Of a stretch of DNA of 64,000 nt, positions 17,009 to 24,756 are shown piece by piece (position 1 is the first letter of the stretch; every line of letters starts with the position of its first letter). Where the stretch lies: the NCBI RefSeq assembly GCF_004340205.1, contig NZ_SLWB01000007.1:143271-207270 (forward strand), read 5' to 3'. A program made the translations under genes and the position numbers. Below the pieces are notes generated by a model. That model saw only the letters and a program-made list of their open reading frames with translations. It did not search any database and was not told the origin of the DNA. The stretch comes from Acetobacteroides hydrogenigenes (lineage in GTDB: Bacteria; Bacteroidota; Bacteroidia; Bacteroidales; ZOR0009).

Positions 17009-18079
17009 ATGAGAGCGATGTTTCTCCTTCTGGTATTGGCCTGCTGGTGCGGTGCTGCTGCTCAACAACCTATCGTAAATCGGTATAGCGAAAGATTGCT
17101 TTTAGATTCGATGCCGACTAAGGCATGCCATGCTGCCACATTGGCCGAAGTTAAGCCCGGGAAGATTATCGCTGCTTGGTTTGGTGGTAGCTACGAGGGA
17201 GCTAAAGATGTCTCAATATACTGTTGTACAATTTATCCGGTACAAGGAAAGCCCAAGCGTGTTGCTTTACCTGTTGTTAAGGGGAAAGATACGCTGCCTT
17301 GTTGGAATCCTGTTCTGTATAAGAGCAAAAGTGGAATGCTATACCTATTCTATAAGGTAGGAAAGAATCCTCGCGAGTGGAAAGGGTATATGATTACCTC
17401 AAAAAATGAAGGAGACAGCTGGAGCAAACCTCATGCCCTTCCTGAAGGTTTCTTGGGGCCAATAAAGAATAAGCCCATCGAGGTACGCAAGGGTATTCTG
17501 TTGTGCCCATCGAGCGTAGAAACCATAATGGACAACCGTTGGATGTCGCATGTCGAGCTGTATAATGAAGCAACCCTGCAATGGCGGAAGATCCCAATAG
17601 ATTCGGCGTCGAAGTTTGGGGTTATACAACCAACGCTGCTTTCTCATAATGCTGATACCGTTCAGGCATTGATGCGAAGTCGACAAAACCGTATTGTCGA
17701 AAGCTGGTCGTACGATGGGGGCAATACTTGGCAAAAGATGGATACGCTGTCGGTGCTTAATCCCAACTCAGGCATCGATGCGGTGAGGCTTAATCGTTCC
17801 TGCTTTCTTTTGGTTAATAGCCCGTTATTAAGCGGTAAAGATTGGTTTAACGGGCGTAACGTTCTAGAGCTGGCCTACTCGAAAGATGGACGACATTGGA
17901 GTCATCTGCAGACGCTAGAGAACGAGCCAGAAGGTGAATTCAGCTACCCGGCAATCATTAATGATAGTAGAGGAGTTGTGCATATTATTTATACCTATAA
18001 TCGACAAAATTTCAAGTATGCACAGGTTGTGGTTAGGTGTGCCAACGATGCTAAGCTCGTTAAGCAGGAATATTTGTAG
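17009..18079 (+). CDS. Exported sialidase-like protein (BNR_2 family)
   Basis: A protein of about 356 residues with a signal peptide ('MRAMFLLLVLACWCGAAAQ') and a BNR-type six-bladed propeller. Repeated 'S.DGG.TW'-like Asp-box elements are seen ('SKNEGDSWSKP', 'SYDGGNTWQK', 'SKDGRHWSH'). Family landmarks include 'WFGGSYEGAKDV', 'WNPVLY', 'FLGPIKNKPI', 'LCPSS', 'PNSGIDAVRL' and 'GEFSYPAII'. Such proteins are annotated as exo-alpha-sialidase or sialidase-family, but the exact substrate is uncertain. I chose ATG 17009, which gives a clean signal peptide; ATG 16982 would add nine residues before it. It stands alone, with a terminator-like hairpin downstream oriented for the opposite gene. Confidence 0.8.
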   Translation: MRAMFLLLVLACWCGAAAQQPIVNRYSERLLLDSMPTKACHAATLAEVKPGKIIAAWFGGSYEGAKDVSIYCCTIYPVQGKPKRVALPVVKGKDTLPCWNPVLYKSKSGMLYLFYKVGKNPREWKGYMITSKNEGDSWSKPHALPEGFLGPIKNKPIEVRKGILLCPSSVETIMDNRWMSHVELYNEATLQWRKIPIDSASKFGVIQPTLLSHNADTVQALMRSRQNRIVESWSYDGGNTWQKMDTLSVLNPNSGIDAVRLNRSCFLLVNSPLLSGKDWFNGRNVLELAYSKDGRHWSHLQTLENEPEGEFSYPAIINDSRGVVHIIYTYNRQNFKYAQVVVRCANDAKLVKQEYL

Positions 18080-18099
18080 GGGTAGAGCTGCTTAATATG

Positions 18100-18131
18100 T
18101 AAAAAGCCCCCCGAAAGCAGATTCGGAGGGC
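18100..18131 (-). terminator. Terminator of the MetP/MetS-like operon
   Basis: Arms GCCCCCCGAA (18105-18114) and TTCGGAGGGC (18122-18131) pair with one mismatch. On the minus strand they are followed by a T-run (A's at 18100-18104), consistent with an intrinsic terminator for the minus-strand transporter genes. Confidence 0.75.
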
Positions 18132-18177
18132 GTATGGTAGCCTGTTTTATAGTTAGACGTAAGCTTTGGATGGAGCA

Positions 18178-18297
18178 TTACTCCTTTACGGGGTCTTTCT
18201 TTTTGCCCGATCGAACCACCTTATACATAAAGTAAACGGTGTAGAATATAACAATACACCATACTATGCTCATTAAAATCAGTGCCGAGTTATTCAT
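18178..18297 (-). CDS. MetS-family NSS transporter small subunit (39 aa)
   Basis: A 39-residue single-span membrane protein, MNNSALILMSIVWCIVIFYT followed by VYFMYKVV and a basic tail. This matches the MetS-family small subunits that accompany NSS-type transporters; MetS is required with MetP for methionine uptake in Corynebacterium glutamicum. Its ATG overlaps the stop of the large transporter gene by four bases (ATGA on the minus strand), so it is translationally coupled. A hydrophobic segment spans about 4-27. A terminator follows at 18100-18131. Tools with a length cut-off are likely to miss it. Confidence 0.85.
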   Translation of the reverse strand: MNNSALILMSIVWCIVIFYTVYFMYKVVRSGKKKDPVKE

Positions 18298-20129
18298 AAT
18301 AATCTGTTTTCTTTTATTCTACGACGATAGGCCACAAATACTATGGCGGTAGACCCTACAAATATGAGCAAAAGCAGCACTCTTGACATATCGATGTAGA
18401 ATACCGAATTAATAATTTTTCCATGGAATATTGGAGAGCCAACCTCTACCTTATCGCCAACCTTTGCGGCTGGTGTATAACCTTGCTTCATCTCGTAGTT
18501 TACGGTTCCATTCTCGCCCTTTACTGTAAGCGCCTTTACTCCATTGTTGGGGGTTATGCCAACTACCACTCCCGGACTTTCAGCGTAGTAGGTGTCGCTG
18601 AAGTAGCGGTTGTTGGGGCCAATCCCCTTATGGGCTATCTTACCAATGATGCTTTCGTTGTGAAAGTTCCAGTTTCCAATATTTTTTAATGACCAATCGT
18701 CGTTTACAGGACGTATGGTTGCCGCTACAAAAATTACGATTAGCATTAATGGGGTAACGTACTTGATTATGGGTATAAAGATTCTGGGAAGGTTAACGTC
18801 TGCACCTTCGGTAATCTCTGCCCAGCCTCTTTTTAGCCCAAATCCCCAAGCAAATAGTATTGATTCGAACATTGCAAAGACAACCAGAGCAATGGTTCCT
18901 CCCCAGTAGTCGTATTCGCCAAATACTCCTTCTTTGAAGTAGAAAATGGATGGGAGGCCTAGCACTAAAATTAGGATACCTAAAATTATAGCAGCCTTAT
19001 GCTGGTTGTACTTGAACTCGTCGCGTAAGAAGTTGATAATGGAGGTTCCCATTGCCAATGTAGAGGTGATGCCTGCAAAGAAAAGTAACCCAAAGAAAAG
19101 GGTACCGCCTAAAACGGATAAAACGGGACCCCACTTCGAGAACAGGAATGGGAGGGTTTGGAACGCAAGGCCTAAGCTCCCTGATCGGGTAATTTCCAGA
19201 ATCTTATCCACACCAAAGTAGCCGATAGCAATTGGAATTAGGATTGATCCTCCAAGAACAACCTCTACAAATTCGTTCATAAATCCTGCAGCCATTGCGC
19301 CGCCTGCTATATCCTCTTTGGGCTTGACAAACGAGGCATAGGCCATAATTGCCCCCATGCCAACCGAAAGGGTGAAGAAGATTTGTCCGGCAGCCGCTAG
19401 CCAAACTTTCGGGTTCCATATAGTATCGTATTGGGGAGTCCATAGAAAGTTTAGCCCTTCTATTCCATCGTATACCGCTCCGGCTACACCCGCTTTAAGT
19501 GAGATAGCTTTATAGGCAAGTATGATTCCAAAAAGAACAAGAATAGGCATGCCAATCTTTGCTGCAAGTTCTACCCCTTTTTGAATTCCCCTACTCAGAA
19601 TCCAGATGTTTAGTCCTAAGCAGAGAAGAAAGAAAACGATAGACTCGAAGGGGATTCCGGTTGATGTGGTGGATACTTCCAGGTAGCTCATAAAGAAGTT
19701 GGCAACCCCTTCCTGGTTCATTGAGCTAAATGACCCATTTAGCGAATGGTAGATGTACGCCAAGGTCCAGCTCTCCATATAGGTGTAAAAGGATAGAATT
19801 ACCAGGTTGCTGAATATCCCAAAAACACCAACGTAGGCCCAAATAGGCTTTTGCCCTACCTTAAACATTATGAATGGCGATGAGTGGTAGCTGAATTTGC
19901 CGCCAAATCGGCCGGTAGACCACTCGATGAGCAGAAGCGGAAGCCCTAGTAAAACAAGACAAACAAGGTAGGGGATGATGAATGCTCCCCCGCCATTCTC
20001 GATGGCCTGTACTGGAAATCGAAGGAAATTTCCAAAACCGACAGCATTACCGGCCATTGCCAATACCAGCCCGATTCTAGATCCCCAGCTTTGCTCCGAT
20101 GCAATAGATTGTGTAGTAGTTTCGCTCAT
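18294..20129 (-). CDS. Sodium-dependent amino-acid transporter (NSS family, MetP-like)
   Basis: A Na+-coupled symporter of the neurotransmitter:sodium symporter family. The diagnostic first membrane segment 'GNAVGFGNFLRFP' is present and about 12 hydrophobic segments follow. The 611-residue length is longer than most bacterial members, because a region of about 110 residues before the last membrane span contains a soluble segment ('KVGDKVEVGSPIFHGKI') that looks like a small beta-barrel. The start is ATG 20129 (MSETTTQSIASEQSW); an in-frame extension to 20177 is unlikely. It is coupled to a MetS-like small subunit, suggesting uptake of methionine or branched-chain amino acids. The substrate is inferred only. 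Confidence 0.88.
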   Translation of the reverse strand: MSETTTQSIASEQSWGSRIGLVLAMAGNAVGFGNFLRFPVQAIENGGGAFIIPYLVCLVLLGLPLLLIEWSTGRFGGKFSYHSSPFIMFKVGQKPIWAYVGVFGIFSNLVILSFYTYMESWTLAYIYHSLNGSFSSMNQEGVANFFMSYLEVSTTSTGIPFESIVFFLLCLGLNIWILSRGIQKGVELAAKIGMPILVLFGIILAYKAISLKAGVAGAVYDGIEGLNFLWTPQYDTIWNPKVWLAAAGQIFFTLSVGMGAIMAYASFVKPKEDIAGGAMAAGFMNEFVEVVLGGSILIPIAIGYFGVDKILEITRSGSLGLAFQTLPFLFSKWGPVLSVLGGTLFFGLLFFAGITSTLAMGTSIINFLRDEFKYNQHKAAIILGILILVLGLPSIFYFKEGVFGEYDYWGGTIALVVFAMFESILFAWGFGLKRGWAEITEGADVNLPRIFIPIIKYVTPLMLIVIFVAATIRPVNDDWSLKNIGNWNFHNESIIGKIAHKGIGPNNRYFSDTYYAESPGVVVGITPNNGVKALTVKGENGTVNYEMKQGYTPAAKVGDKVEVGSPIFHGKIINSVFYIDMSRVLLLLIFVGSTAIVFVAYRRRIKENRLL

Positions 20130-20588
20130 TATGGCGCATTTTAATAAAGCAACTAGCGGGTAAGTAATGCAAAGCAATAGCTTATTGGTTTAATGCATTT
20201 GACATTGCCGTTTGCTAGTCTGCTATTTGCAGGATGATTACTTATTACTCAAAATCAAATGTAGCAAATTTTAGAGGCGATGTGGGTGTTCTGTCTCTTG
20301 ACGTTTAAGGAAATGTTATAATTATGTTGAAGATAAACGGCTGTTTTTAGCTCTAGAATACCGTGAACAATCGCAGATGCGTTGCCTCATAATGCGGTTT
20401 ATTCTGAAAAAATGATGCTTGTAAATGTTCACTTTTTATATGTAGCATTGACAAATGGTGGATCGAATGCAGCTTTAGGGTTATAAGCACATTCAAAAAT
20501 TAACACGATTGTGCTATAATTTACCTGTTTTTTGAACAGGGTAATGAATAATAGAGTATTTTCGCTGAAAAATTTAATGTTCACAATT
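20130..20588. other. Divergent intergenic region, regulatory
   Basis: No gene is seen between the divergent NSS transporter and the FKBP lipoprotein. The right part includes the palindrome CCTGTT/AACAGG (20524-20540, loop TTTTG), placed about 50 bases before the FKBP start, a possible operator or leader hairpin. No convincing TAnnTTTG box is seen close to either start. Confidence 0.5.
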
Positions 20589-21302
20589 ATGAAGTTTAAA
20601 GTTGTTATTCTTTCAACTGTTGTTGCAGCTTTCCTTCTTTCTTCTTGCGGAAAGGGAGGGCATAAGTTCGCTAACCTAGCAGACTCAGCCAGCTATGCTT
20701 TTGGTGTAAGCATCGGACGTAACCTAGAAGGTTATCGTGCACAAAACATCAACGAAAAAGTCCTTGCTCAGGCTATTGAAGATGTATTGAGCGGTGATAC
20801 CACCAAGGTGAAGATGAACGATCAATTGGCTATGACCGTTATCCAAACATACTTTACCAAGCTACAAAAGGAAATTGCTGACAAGAATGTTAAGGACGGA
20901 GAAGAATTCTTGGCAAAGAACAAGAAAGAATCGGGCGTAGTTGCTCTTCCTAATGGTCTTCAGTATAAGATTAACGCTCCTGGTGATCAAAATATTAAGC
21001 CAACAGCTACCGATACCGTAGTTGTTAACTATACCGGTACTTTTATCGATGGTAAAGAGTTCGACTCTTCGAAGAAGCAAGGAATGCCAGCTCGTTTTGT
21101 GCTAGGTGGCGTTATTCCTGGATGGACTCAAGGTCTTCAGCTTATCGGTAAGGGTGGTAAGATTAAGCTTTTCATTCCTGCTAACCTTGCCTATGGCGAA
21201 AGAGGTGCTGGTAATGTAATTCCTGCTAACTCTACCCTTATTTTCGAAGTAGAGCTTCTTGACGTAATCAAGGGTGCTGCTCCTGCTGCTGCTAAGAAAT
21301 AG
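20589..21302 (+). CDS. FKBP-type peptidyl-prolyl isomerase, lipoprotein
   Basis: A periplasmic or surface folding catalyst that isomerises prolyl bonds. The signal peptide with lipobox 'FLLSSC' (Cys near residue 18-20) marks a lipoprotein. An FKBP_N dimerisation helix region (about 30-115) is followed by the FKBP catalytic domain (about 130-228) with 'VVNYTGTFIDGKEFDSS', 'VIPGWTQGLQLI', 'IPANLAYGERGAGNVIPANS' and 'LIFEVELLDV'. Start at ATG 20589 gives 237 residues; upstream frame residues to 20532 lack signal-peptide character. It is followed by a terminator, then by a paralogue at 21491, suggesting gene duplication. Confidence 0.92.
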   Translation: MKFKVVILSTVVAAFLLSSCGKGGHKFANLADSASYAFGVSIGRNLEGYRAQNINEKVLAQAIEDVLSGDTTKVKMNDQLAMTVIQTYFTKLQKEIADKNVKDGEEFLAKNKKESGVVALPNGLQYKINAPGDQNIKPTATDTVVVNYTGTFIDGKEFDSSKKQGMPARFVLGGVIPGWTQGLQLIGKGGKIKLFIPANLAYGERGAGNVIPANSTLIFEVELLDVIKGAAPAAAKK

Positions 21303-21322
21303 CTAACGCTTTTATAGGATAT

Positions 21323-21360
21323 AAAAGGCTGTCGATATCAAGTATAGGCAGCCTTTTTTA
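21323..21360 (+). terminator. Intrinsic terminator after FKBP gene 1
   Basis: Arms AAAAGGCTG (21323-21331) and CAGCCTTTT (21349-21357) with a continuing T-run, directly after the first FKBP gene. Confidence 0.8.
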
Positions 21361-21490
21361 TGTGTAATCAGGTGATAATACAATAAGAAGAAGGATCGAT
21401 TGTTTGAGATCTTTCCTGGCGGTTGAAGCATATATGGTATATTTGTTATACATTTCAACCCGTAAACATGTTTGATAAAATCAAATCCAA

Positions 21491-22318
21491 ATGAAGAAAG
21501 TACTCTTGGCTGCAATTGCCCTAGTTGGCATCAGCACAATTTCTTACTCTGCGTCGTTCCCGTCAAATCAGCAGGGCGACTCGCTGAAGACGATGAAGCT
21601 TAAAAATGCGTCCGATTCGGTTTGCTATGCCATAGGGCTTACTGTTGGTCAGAGCCTTCGTAACTTTCAGGTAAAGACAGTTGACGAAAGAATTGTTGCA
21701 AAGGCTATAAAGGATATGCTGAGCAATAATCCAGAAAACCTACAGATTAACGAAAGGGAGGCCATGGGCGTTGTTCAGGCCTATTTTGGAAAGATCCAAA
21801 AGGAAGCTATGGATAATGCGCTAAAGCAAGGCGAAGACTTTTTGGCTAAGAATAAGCAGGAGGCCGGAGTTGTTGAACTTCCTAGCGGCTTACAGTATAA
21901 GATTGTCAATCCAGGCGATGCTAAGCTAATGCCTAAGGCTACCGATACGGTAGTTGTGCACTATACCGGTTCGCTAATTGATGGAAAGGTGTTCGACTCG
22001 TCGAAGAACTATGGTAAACCAATTACCTTCCCTCTAAATCAGGTTATCCCAGGTTGGACCGAAGGCGTTCAGCTAATCGGTAAGGGGGGTACAATTATGC
22101 TTTACATCCCTTCGAAGCTAGCTTATGGCGAGCGTGGTGCTGGTAATGCAATCCCCGGAAACTCTGCCCTTATCTTTGAGATAGAGTTGGTAGATGTAAA
22201 GGTTAGCGATGCTCCTGCAGATAAGAGCAAGGTGGTGCCCGCCAAAGCGCTTACCCCCGCAAAATCGGCAGCCCCAGCAAAGAAGAAGGCTACGGCCTCT
22301 AATCCTAAGAAGAAGTAG
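21491..22318 (+). CDS. FKBP-type peptidyl-prolyl isomerase, secreted, with Lys/Ala tail
   Basis: A 275-residue paralogue of the preceding FKBP. A Sec signal peptide without lipobox ('MKKVLLAAIALVGISTISYS|A') indicates a soluble periplasmic form. FKBP_N (about 35-130) is followed by the FKBP domain (about 140-237) with 'VVHYTGSLIDGKVFDSS', 'VIPGWTEGVQLI' and 'IPSKLAYGERGAGNAIPGNS'. The last 38 residues are a low-complexity Lys/Ala/Pro tail ('VPAKALTPAKSAAPAKKK') missing from the lipoprotein copy. Key aromatic and Asp residues of the active site are conserved. It is separated from its paralogue by a terminator and probably has its own promoter. Confidence 0.92.
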   Translation: MKKVLLAAIALVGISTISYSASFPSNQQGDSLKTMKLKNASDSVCYAIGLTVGQSLRNFQVKTVDERIVAKAIKDMLSNNPENLQINEREAMGVVQAYFGKIQKEAMDNALKQGEDFLAKNKQEAGVVELPSGLQYKIVNPGDAKLMPKATDTVVVHYTGSLIDGKVFDSSKNYGKPITFPLNQVIPGWTEGVQLIGKGGTIMLYIPSKLAYGERGAGNAIPGNSALIFEIELVDVKVSDAPADKSKVVPAKALTPAKSAAPAKKKATASNPKKK

Positions 22319-22337
22319 CTGTAGATAGCATATGCAA

Positions 22338-22377
22338 GGGCTGCTTTCTAAATGATATAGGAAGCAGCCCTTTTTTT
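22338..22377 (+). terminator. Intrinsic terminator after FKBP gene 2
   Basis: GGGCTGCTTTC (22338-22348) pairs with GAAGCAGCCC (22361-22370) and is followed by seven T's. Confidence 0.88.
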
Positions 22378-22402
22378 ACTATCCATTTTCCATCAGAATA
22401 TT

Positions 22403-22410
22403 TACCTTTG
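22403..22410 (+). promoter_or_regulatory. Putative -7 box (TACCTTTG) for the cyclophilin gene
   Basis: A perfect match to TAnnTTTG 28 bases before the cyclophilin start and downstream of a terminator. No clear -33 element is seen. Confidence 0.5.
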
Positions 22411-22438
22411 TGGTCAAACAAAAAATACATTTAAAGCG

Positions 22439-22876
22439 ATGAGAACAGCAGCAATTCATACCGAAAAAGGGGTGATGAAGGTTAACTTCTTCGAAGAAGA
22501 TGCGCCCAACACCGTTGAAAACTTTTGCAAGCTAGCCAAGTCGGGCTTCTACGATGGGCTTACCTTTCACCGTGTAATCCCTAACTTCGTAATTCAGGGT
22601 GGATGCCCCGATGGTACAGGAGCAGGCGGCCCCGGCTACTCTATTAAGTGCGAAACCAGCGGAAACAACCAGTACCACGATAGAGGCGTTCTTTCGATGG
22701 CACATGCCGGAAAAGATACCGGTGGCTCGCAGTTCTTTATCTGCCATAACCGTCAGAACACTCAACACCTTGACCGTCGCCATACCGTTTTCGGAAAGGT
22801 TTACGAGGGCTTAGAGGTGATCGACCTTATCCGTCAAGGCGACAAAATTCTTAAGATTGAAATTTTTGAAGAATAA
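22439..22876 (+). CDS. ppiB: Cyclophilin-type peptidyl-prolyl cis-trans isomerase (cytoplasmic)
   Basis: A compact 145-residue cyclophilin lacking a signal peptide, so it acts in the cytoplasm. Core motifs are '[25 protein letters not shown]' in the N-terminal half (catalytic Arg in FHRVI), 'GVLSMAH' and 'GSQFFICH', then '[15 protein letters not shown]'. All residues expected for catalysis are visible. It is the third prolyl isomerase gene in a row. The DUF3127 gene starts six bases after its stop and is probably co-transcribed. Confidence 0.93.
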   Translation: MRTAAIHTEKGVMKVNFFEEDAPNTVENFCKLAKSGFYDGLTFHRVIPNFVIQGGCPDGTGAGGPGYSIKCETSGNNQYHDRGVLSMAHAGKDTGGSQFFICHNRQNTQHLDRRHTVFGKVYEGLEVIDLIRQGDKILKIEIFEE

Positions 22877-22882
22877 GATATA

Positions 22883-23245
22883 ATGAGCTTAGAAGTAACA
22901 GGTAGGCTACTAAAGGTATTGCCTCAGCAGCGCGGTGCCGGAAAGAACGGCGAATGGGTAAAGCAAGATTTTGTTGTCGAAACCACCGAGCAGTATCCAA
23001 AAAAGGTATGCTTTTCGGCTTGGGGCGATAAGGTTAACGACCTAAGTCGTGTTAACGTTGGCGATAGCATCACGGTTAGCTTTAACGTGGAGTCGCGCGA
23101 GTACAACGAGCGCTGGTACACCGATCTTAGATCCTGGAGAATAACCCCACAATCGCAGGGTGGTTCTGCCGGTATGCCTCCATTCCCCGGAGAAATACCT
23201 CCTCCTGTAGATTCGATGGAGGGTAACGAAGATTTACCATTTTAG
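22883..23245 (+). CDS. DUF3127 protein, OB-fold-like, with SSB-like acidic tip
   Basis: A 120-residue protein of the DUF3127 family found mainly in Bacteroidota. The body ('LEVTGRLLKVLPQQ... WVKQDFVVET... CFSAWGDK... VGDSITVSFNVESREYNERWYTDLRSWRI') has the strand order of an OB fold. After a Gly/Pro-rich linker it ends in 'GNEDLPF', closely similar to the acidic 'DDIPF' tip that bacterial single-stranded DNA-binding proteins use to recruit repair enzymes. A ssDNA or RNA-binding role is inferred. It is probably in an operon with the cyclophilin six bases upstream. Confidence 0.85.
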   Translation: MSLEVTGRLLKVLPQQRGAGKNGEWVKQDFVVETTEQYPKKVCFSAWGDKVNDLSRVNVGDSITVSFNVESREYNERWYTDLRSWRITPQSQGGSAGMPPFPGEIPPPVDSMEGNEDLPF

Positions 23246-23253
23246 CATAATGA

Positions 23254-23280
23254 AACCTCTGCCTTGGCAGGGGTTTTTTT
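23254..23280 (+). terminator. Intrinsic terminator after DUF3127 gene
   Basis: AACCTCTGCC (23254-23263) pairs with GGCAGGGGTT (23266-23275, one wobble) followed by seven T's. Confidence 0.8.
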
Positions 23281-23363
23281 ATCCATGCGCCGTACGCATT
23301 GTCGTGGACAATTCTCCCCAATTTTTCTAGCGTATTTGTACCCTCGCCTACTAGGGAGATCGC

Positions 23364-23573
23364 TATTCACGCGGTAACGGCGCTCTTCTCTGCTCCGGAA
23401 AAAAAATATTCACGCGGTAACAGGGCTCTTCTGACATTGGGGGACTCGCATTCACGCGGTAATGGCGCTCTTCTCTGCTCCGGAGAAGAATATTCACGCG
23501 GTAACGGCGCTCTTCTAAGTACGGGAGAAGAGTATTCACGCGGTAACAATGCTCATCTATACCTCTACTGCTG
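23364..23573. repeat. Tandem repeat, 42-bp period, 5 copies
   Basis: Units begin with (t/c)ATTCACGCGGTAA at 23364, 23407, 23449, 23491 and 23533; the first step is 43 because of one extra A, the others exactly 42. Each unit has a conserved part of about 26 bp (ATTCACGCGGTAACGGCGCT) and a variable part of about 16 bp. The array fills the gap between the DUF3127 terminator and the SDR gene. The variable parts are too short and too similar for CRISPR spacers. Confidence 0.9.
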
Positions 23574-23675
23574 GTTAGCGCTAAGCCGAGCAGGTATCCC
23601 GTTTGCAAAAAGACCTCGAAAATAGAACAACCCTACAGGCATTAGCTGTACATTAGCCGTTAAAAAAAGAAGGCT

Positions 23676-24614
23676 ATGCGAGTGGCAATTCTTGGCGGCA
23701 CAGGTTTTATTGGTTCGCATCTTACCCGCTTGTTAGTACAGGATGGGGTTGATGTAACCGTTGTCTCGCGGCATCCAAAGGTTGGTGCAGTAGGTAAAGG
23801 GCGAGGCATGGTTGAGTACGCTCGGTGGAATGGCTCTTCGGTGCAGGAGCTTATCCCGATTGTAGAAAAGGCAGATGGCGTAGTTAACCTGGTTGGAGAG
23901 GGTATCGCCGATAAGCGTTGGACTCCCGAACGTAAGCAGGCAATCCTAAAGTCGAGGGTTGATGCGGCCAGCGCTCTTTGTAGTGCTATCCAGCAGGCCG
24001 ATTCTAAGCCGGATGTTGTGGTTCAAGCATCAGCTATTGGGTACTATGGGTATAAGTACGAACGTAAGGATCGGATAGAGGCTGATGAGTTCTCGGAAGT
24101 AGGAACCGGATTCCTTGCCGAGGTCTGTAAGCAGTGGGAGGATGCCATTCTTCCTTTAGAGGATGTAGTAGCTAGGTTGGTTATTGTTCGTACAGGTATT
24201 GTTTTAGGCTTCGGAGGCGGATTTCTTGGCAAGCAGCTGCCGTTATTTAAGCTCGGTTTGGGGGGCTCTATAGGTAAAGGGGTGCAGCCCTTCTCGTGGA
24301 TTCATATTGACGATGAGGTTGGTGCTATTCTTCATCTGTTAAGGAGTAGGGAATCCTCGGGCGTTTACAACCTTGTAGCACCGAATCCATGTTCGTACTC
24401 CTCGTTTGTAAAAACACTTGGAGGCGTACTGCACCGCCCAGCTCTTCTTGCAATCCCTATTTGGGCCGTTAAGCTTCTATTTGGCGAAGAGATGGCAAAT
24501 GAGGTGATTGTTGGAGGTAAAATCGTTGTCCCTCGTCGGCTTTTAGAGTCGGGTTACTCATTTAAATATCCCTTACTTCAGGATGCCTTAACGATGATTG
24601 TTAAGAAGGATTGA
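23676..24614 (+). CDS. TIGR01777-family NAD(P)-dependent epimerase/oxidoreductase
   Basis: A 312-residue short-chain dehydrogenase-like protein of the YfcH/TIGR01777 family. The Rossmann nucleotide motif GGTGFIG is at 7-13. Other landmarks are 'GVVNLVGEGIADKRWTPERKQ', 'QASAIGYYG', 'RTGIVLG' and 'FSWIHIDDEVGAI'. The C-terminal DUF1731 region spans about 260-308 ('PRRLLESGYSFKYPLL'). The substrate of the family is unknown. It follows the 42-bp tandem array and is probably transcribed alone. Confidence 0.9.
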   Translation: MRVAILGGTGFIGSHLTRLLVQDGVDVTVVSRHPKVGAVGKGRGMVEYARWNGSSVQELIPIVEKADGVVNLVGEGIADKRWTPERKQAILKSRVDAASALCSAIQQADSKPDVVVQASAIGYYGYKYERKDRIEADEFSEVGTGFLAEVCKQWEDAILPLEDVVARLVIVRTGIVLGFGGGFLGKQLPLFKLGLGGSIGKGVQPFSWIHIDDEVGAILHLLRSRESSGVYNLVAPNPCSYSSFVKTLGGVLHRPALLAIPIWAVKLLFGEEMANEVIVGGKIVVPRRLLESGYSFKYPLLQDALTMIVKKD

Positions 24615-24756
24615 TTGATCTTTTGTTTTGTCGTGAAAATGGATTGTTAACTTTTATATTGTAATTATAATTAGGGTAAATTGTACAAATATGACGTAAA
24701 ATAGCTGTATTGGATGAAAAATTAGTACTTTTACCGTCAAATGTAAAAGTGCTAAA

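Noticed and set aside
23364..23573. Possible CRISPR array
   Set aside because: Variable parts are only 16 bp, two of them are almost identical, and no cas gene is nearby.
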